A stretch of DNA of 64,000 nucleotides, from contig JAZQIM010000003.1 of the NCBI GenBank assembly GCA_045541115.1, positions 1-64,000 on the forward strand. Direction: 5' to 3'. Of this stretch, positions 61,940 to 64,000 are shown one piece after another (position 1 is the stretch's first letter; each line of letters begins with the position of its first letter). The notes under the pieces were generated by a model, which ran no database searches, was not told where the DNA came from, and saw nothing but the letters and a program-made list of their open reading frames with translations. The DNA comes from Aphodoplasma sp045541115 (lineage in GTDB: Bacteria > Bacillota > Clostridia > UBA1381 > UMGS1253). The translations under genes and the position numbers were made by a program.

Positions 61940-63703
61940 ATGAGTGAAAACGTAAATTACGATGAACTTCGCACGCTGCGTCACAGTGCGTCGCACATAT
62001 TAGCGCAGGCAGTAAAAAGATTATTTCCTGAAGTAAAGCTTGCGATAGGACCTGCAATTGATAACGGCTTTTATTATGATTTTGATTCGGACAAACCGTT
62101 TACAGTTGACGACCTCGAAAAGCTTGAGGCGGAAATGAAGAAAATCGTAAAGGAAAATATAAAAATTGAAAGATTTGAGCTTGAGCGTAGCGAGGCTCTA
62201 AAGCTAATGGCTGACGAACCGTATAAAATTGAGCTTATAAATGATTTGCCTGAAGGTGAAGTTATATCGTTTTATAAGCAAGGCGACTTTACCGATTTAT
62301 GCGCAGGCCCACACGTAAACTATACGAGCAAGGTTAAAGCATTTAAGCTTTTGAGTGCAACGGGTGCATACTGGCGCGGAAGCGAGAAGAACAAGATGCT
62401 TCAGCGCATATATGGTACGGCATACAAGACAAAGGAAGAGCTTGCAGAGCATTTAGAAAAGCTTGAAGAAGCAAAACGCCGTGACCATAATAGGCTCGGC
62501 AGAGAGCTTGAAATCTTTACTACATCAGAGCTGATTGGACAGGGCCTTCCCATAATGCTTCCAAAGGGCGCAAAAATTATGCAGATTTTAAAGCGCTTTG
62601 TAGAAGACACAGAGGAAGCGCATGGCTGGCTTCGTACAATTACGCCGTATATGGCAAAAAGCGACTTATATAAAGTATCGGGACATTGGGACCATTATCA
62701 AGATGGAATGTTTGTAATGGGCGATGAAGAAAAGGACAAAGAAGTCTTCGCGCTTCGTCCGATGACATGCCCATTCCAATATCAGGCATATCTTAACAAG
62801 GCACGTTCATATCGTGATTTACCGCTTCGTTATGGCGAAACATCAACGCTTTTTAGAAATGAAGCATCTGGTGAAATGCACGGACTTATCCGTGTTCGTC
62901 AGTTTACAATTTCAGAGGGCCATTTGATGTGTACGCCTGAGCAGCTTGAAAGCGAATTTAAGAGCTGCCTTGAGCTTGCAATATACATGCTTAAGACACT
63001 TGGATTATATGAAGATGTATCGTATCGATTCTCTCAGTGGGATCCTGAAGATAAAGAAAAGTATATCGGCACACCAGAGCAGTGGGACGAAGCACAGTCC
63101 ACAATGCAAAAAATACTTGACCATCTTGAAATTCCATATGCAGTTGGCATTGGTGAAGCAGCGTTCTATGGACCGAAGCTTGATATACAGATAAAGAACG
63201 TTCATGGCAAGGAAGATACTCTTATTACGATTCAGGTTGACCAGATGCTTGCCGAAAAGTTTGGTATGGAGTATGTTGATGCAGACGGAAATAAGAAAAA
63301 TCCGTACATCATACATCGTACATCAATCGGTTGTTATGAGCGTACACTTGCACTTCTTATCGAGAAGTATGCAGGGGCATTTCCGACATGGCTCGCGCCA
63401 ACACAGGTTAAAGTGCTTGCGATTTCAGAAAAGCATGCGCAATATGCGACTGAAGTTTATGAAAAACTTCGTGCAGCGGGCATACGCGTAGAACTTGACA
63501 TGAGAAATGAAAAAATCGGATATAAAATTCGTGAAGCACAGCTTGAAAAAGTTCCGTACATGCTTATAGCGGGCGATAAAGAGCAGGAAACACAGACTGT
63601 TTCCGTTCGTGCACGCAAGGTGGGAGACATGGGAGCGAAGAGTATTGAAGAATTTATTTCACATGTTCAAAAAGAAGTATATGAGAAAACTCTTAACTAC
63701 TAA
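61940..63703 (+). CDS. thrS: Threonyl-tRNA synthetase without N-terminal TGS domain
   Basis: This 587-residue class II synthetase charges tRNA-Thr. It starts directly in the editing domain (LRHSASHILAQAVKRLFP with the HxxxH motif). Catalytic motifs include RPMTCPFQYQAYL, RNEASGEMHGLIRVRQFT and IHRTSIGCYERTLALLIE. The C-terminal anticodon domain begins near VKVLAISEKHAQYA. Standard bacterial ThrS is about 640 residues; the ~60-residue TGS ubiquitin-like domain is missing and no upstream in-frame extension exists. Confidence 0.96.
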   Translation: MSENVNYDELRTLRHSASHILAQAVKRLFPEVKLAIGPAIDNGFYYDFDSDKPFTVDDLEKLEAEMKKIVKENIKIERFELERSEALKLMADEPYKIELINDLPEGEVISFYKQGDFTDLCAGPHVNYTSKVKAFKLLSATGAYWRGSEKNKMLQRIYGTAYKTKEELAEHLEKLEEAKRRDHNRLGRELEIFTTSELIGQGLPIMLPKGAKIMQILKRFVEDTEEAHGWLRTITPYMAKSDLYKVSGHWDHYQDGMFVMGDEEKDKEVFALRPMTCPFQYQAYLNKARSYRDLPLRYGETSTLFRNEASGEMHGLIRVRQFTISEGHLMCTPEQLESEFKSCLELAIYMLKTLGLYEDVSYRFSQWDPEDKEKYIGTPEQWDEAQSTMQKILDHLEIPYAVGIGEAAFYGPKLDIQIKNVHGKEDTLITIQVDQMLAEKFGMEYVDADGNKKNPYIIHRTSIGCYERTLALLIEKYAGAFPTWLAPTQVKVLAISEKHAQYATEVYEKLRAAGIRVELDMRNEKIGYKIREAQLEKVPYMLIAGDKEQETQTVSVRARKVGDMGAKSIEEFISHVQKEVYEKTLNY

Positions 63704-63744
63704 TTTGCGTTTTCATAAATAAGAAAAAATACATTAAAAAAGTG

Positions 63745-63773
63745 TTGACACATGGTATATTTTGTGTTAATAT
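63745..63773 (+). promoter_or_regulatory. rplU operon promoter
   Basis: TTGACA (63745-63750), 17 bases, TAATAT (63768-63773): near-consensus sigma-A promoter at the head of the L21 leader. Confidence 0.9.
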
Positions 63774-63846
63774 ATTATGGTAACCGCATAAGAAGGGTTT
63801 TAAATCTGTTTATACAGTACCCGCATTAGCGTGACTTCATTTTATA
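63774..63846 (+). promoter_or_regulatory. Ribosomal protein L21 leader
   Basis: The 5' untranslated region contains GTAACCGCATAAGAAGGG and TACAGTACCCGCATTAGCG, the sequence blocks of the Firmicutes L21 leader, an autoregulatory RNA bound by L21. It lies between a strong promoter and rplU. Assigned from memory of the motif, not a covariance search. Confidence 0.75.
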
Positions 63847-63861
63847 AGGAGGTGCAATTTT

Positions 63862-64000
63862 ATGTACGCAATTATTAAGACAGGCGGAAAACAGTACAAG
63901 GTTGCTGAGGGTGACACAATCTTTGTTGAAAAATTAGATGCACAGGTTGATGACACATACACATTTGATACTGTTTTAGCGATTGGTGGCGAAACTGTAA
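63862..64000 (+). CDS. rplU: 50S ribosomal protein L21 (partial, cut by the window end)
   Basis: The first 46 codons of L21 (MYAIIKTGGKQYKVAEGD, then TIFVEKLDAQ) are visible. AAGGAGGTG precedes the ATG at the usual distance. L21 binds 23S rRNA in the large subunit. The rest of the gene lies beyond the window. Confidence 0.97.
   Translation, partial: MYAIIKTGGKQYKVAEGDTIFVEKLDAQVDDTYTFDTVLAIGGETV

Noticed and set aside
1..64000. CRISPR arrays, insertion sequences with transposases, and origins of replication
   Set aside because: No regularly spaced direct repeats, transposase genes or DnaA-box clusters were seen. The only mobile-element signature is the serine-recombinase element.

Overview
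The window looks like a piece of a low-to-moderate GC Gram-positive genome of the class Clostridia. The evidence is the gene order miaB-ylbF-mutS-mutL-miaA, a CIRCE-controlled hrcA-grpE-dnaK-dnaJ operon, two DUF4330 proteins, single-chain PurL, the L21 leader before rplU, and strong AGGAGG ribosome binding sites. I cannot name a species.

Region 1 (1 to about 12,890) is the right end of an integrated phage or phage-like element, all on the + strand. It starts with about 950 bases without protein genes. This stretch holds an intricately foldable non-coding RNA with long-range complementary helices, a tRNA-like gene and a clear tRNA-Gln(TTG). Next comes a tightly packed early module: a cytosine-5 DNA methyltransferase, small unknown proteins, a ThyX-like protein, a dNMP kinase-like P-loop protein, a SleB-type cell-wall hydrolase, a nucleoside 2-deoxyribosyltransferase-like protein, a glutaredoxin, anaerobic ribonucleotide reductase NrdD, an NrdG activase fused behind a homing-endonuclease-like domain, an FTR-like cysteine protein, a 5'(3')-deoxyribonucleotidase and a dUTPase. 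The element ends with a large serine recombinase. Most genes use TTG starts, and two small ones may use ATT.

The junction lies about 17 bases after the recombinase stop codon. Immediately beyond it, on the - strand, is the first ~75 codons of a host gene of a conserved clostridial family of unknown function. It ends at the junction, so the element has split that gene. The rest must lie beyond the left edge of the window. The start codon of the split gene sits in a perfect 16-bp inverted repeat.

Region 2 (13.2-26.0 kb, - strand) is chromosomal: amidohydrolase, hemW, lepA, two DUF4330 proteins, a family 4 glycosyltransferase, an O-antigen ligase-like protein, murJ, radA and a zinc-ribbon membrane protein with an extracellular repeat domain. 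Region 3 (26.3-64 kb, + strand) holds rdgB, a D,D-carboxypeptidase, a 1413-residue secreted heparinase II/III-like polysaccharide lyase, uvrB and uvrA with a degenerate MntA-like nucleotidyltransferase between them, purL, a DUF624 membrane protein, the miaB-ylbF-mutS-mutL-miaA-cimA cluster, a thioesterase, the heat-shock operon, a low-molecular-weight tyrosine phosphatase, a eukaryotic-type glycogen branching enzyme, an NSS transporter, an SGNH hydrolase, thrS without a TGS domain, and the start of rplU.

The most unusual items are the large structured RNA with tRNAs, the split host gene with its adjacent serine recombinase, and the endonuclease-NrdG fusion.
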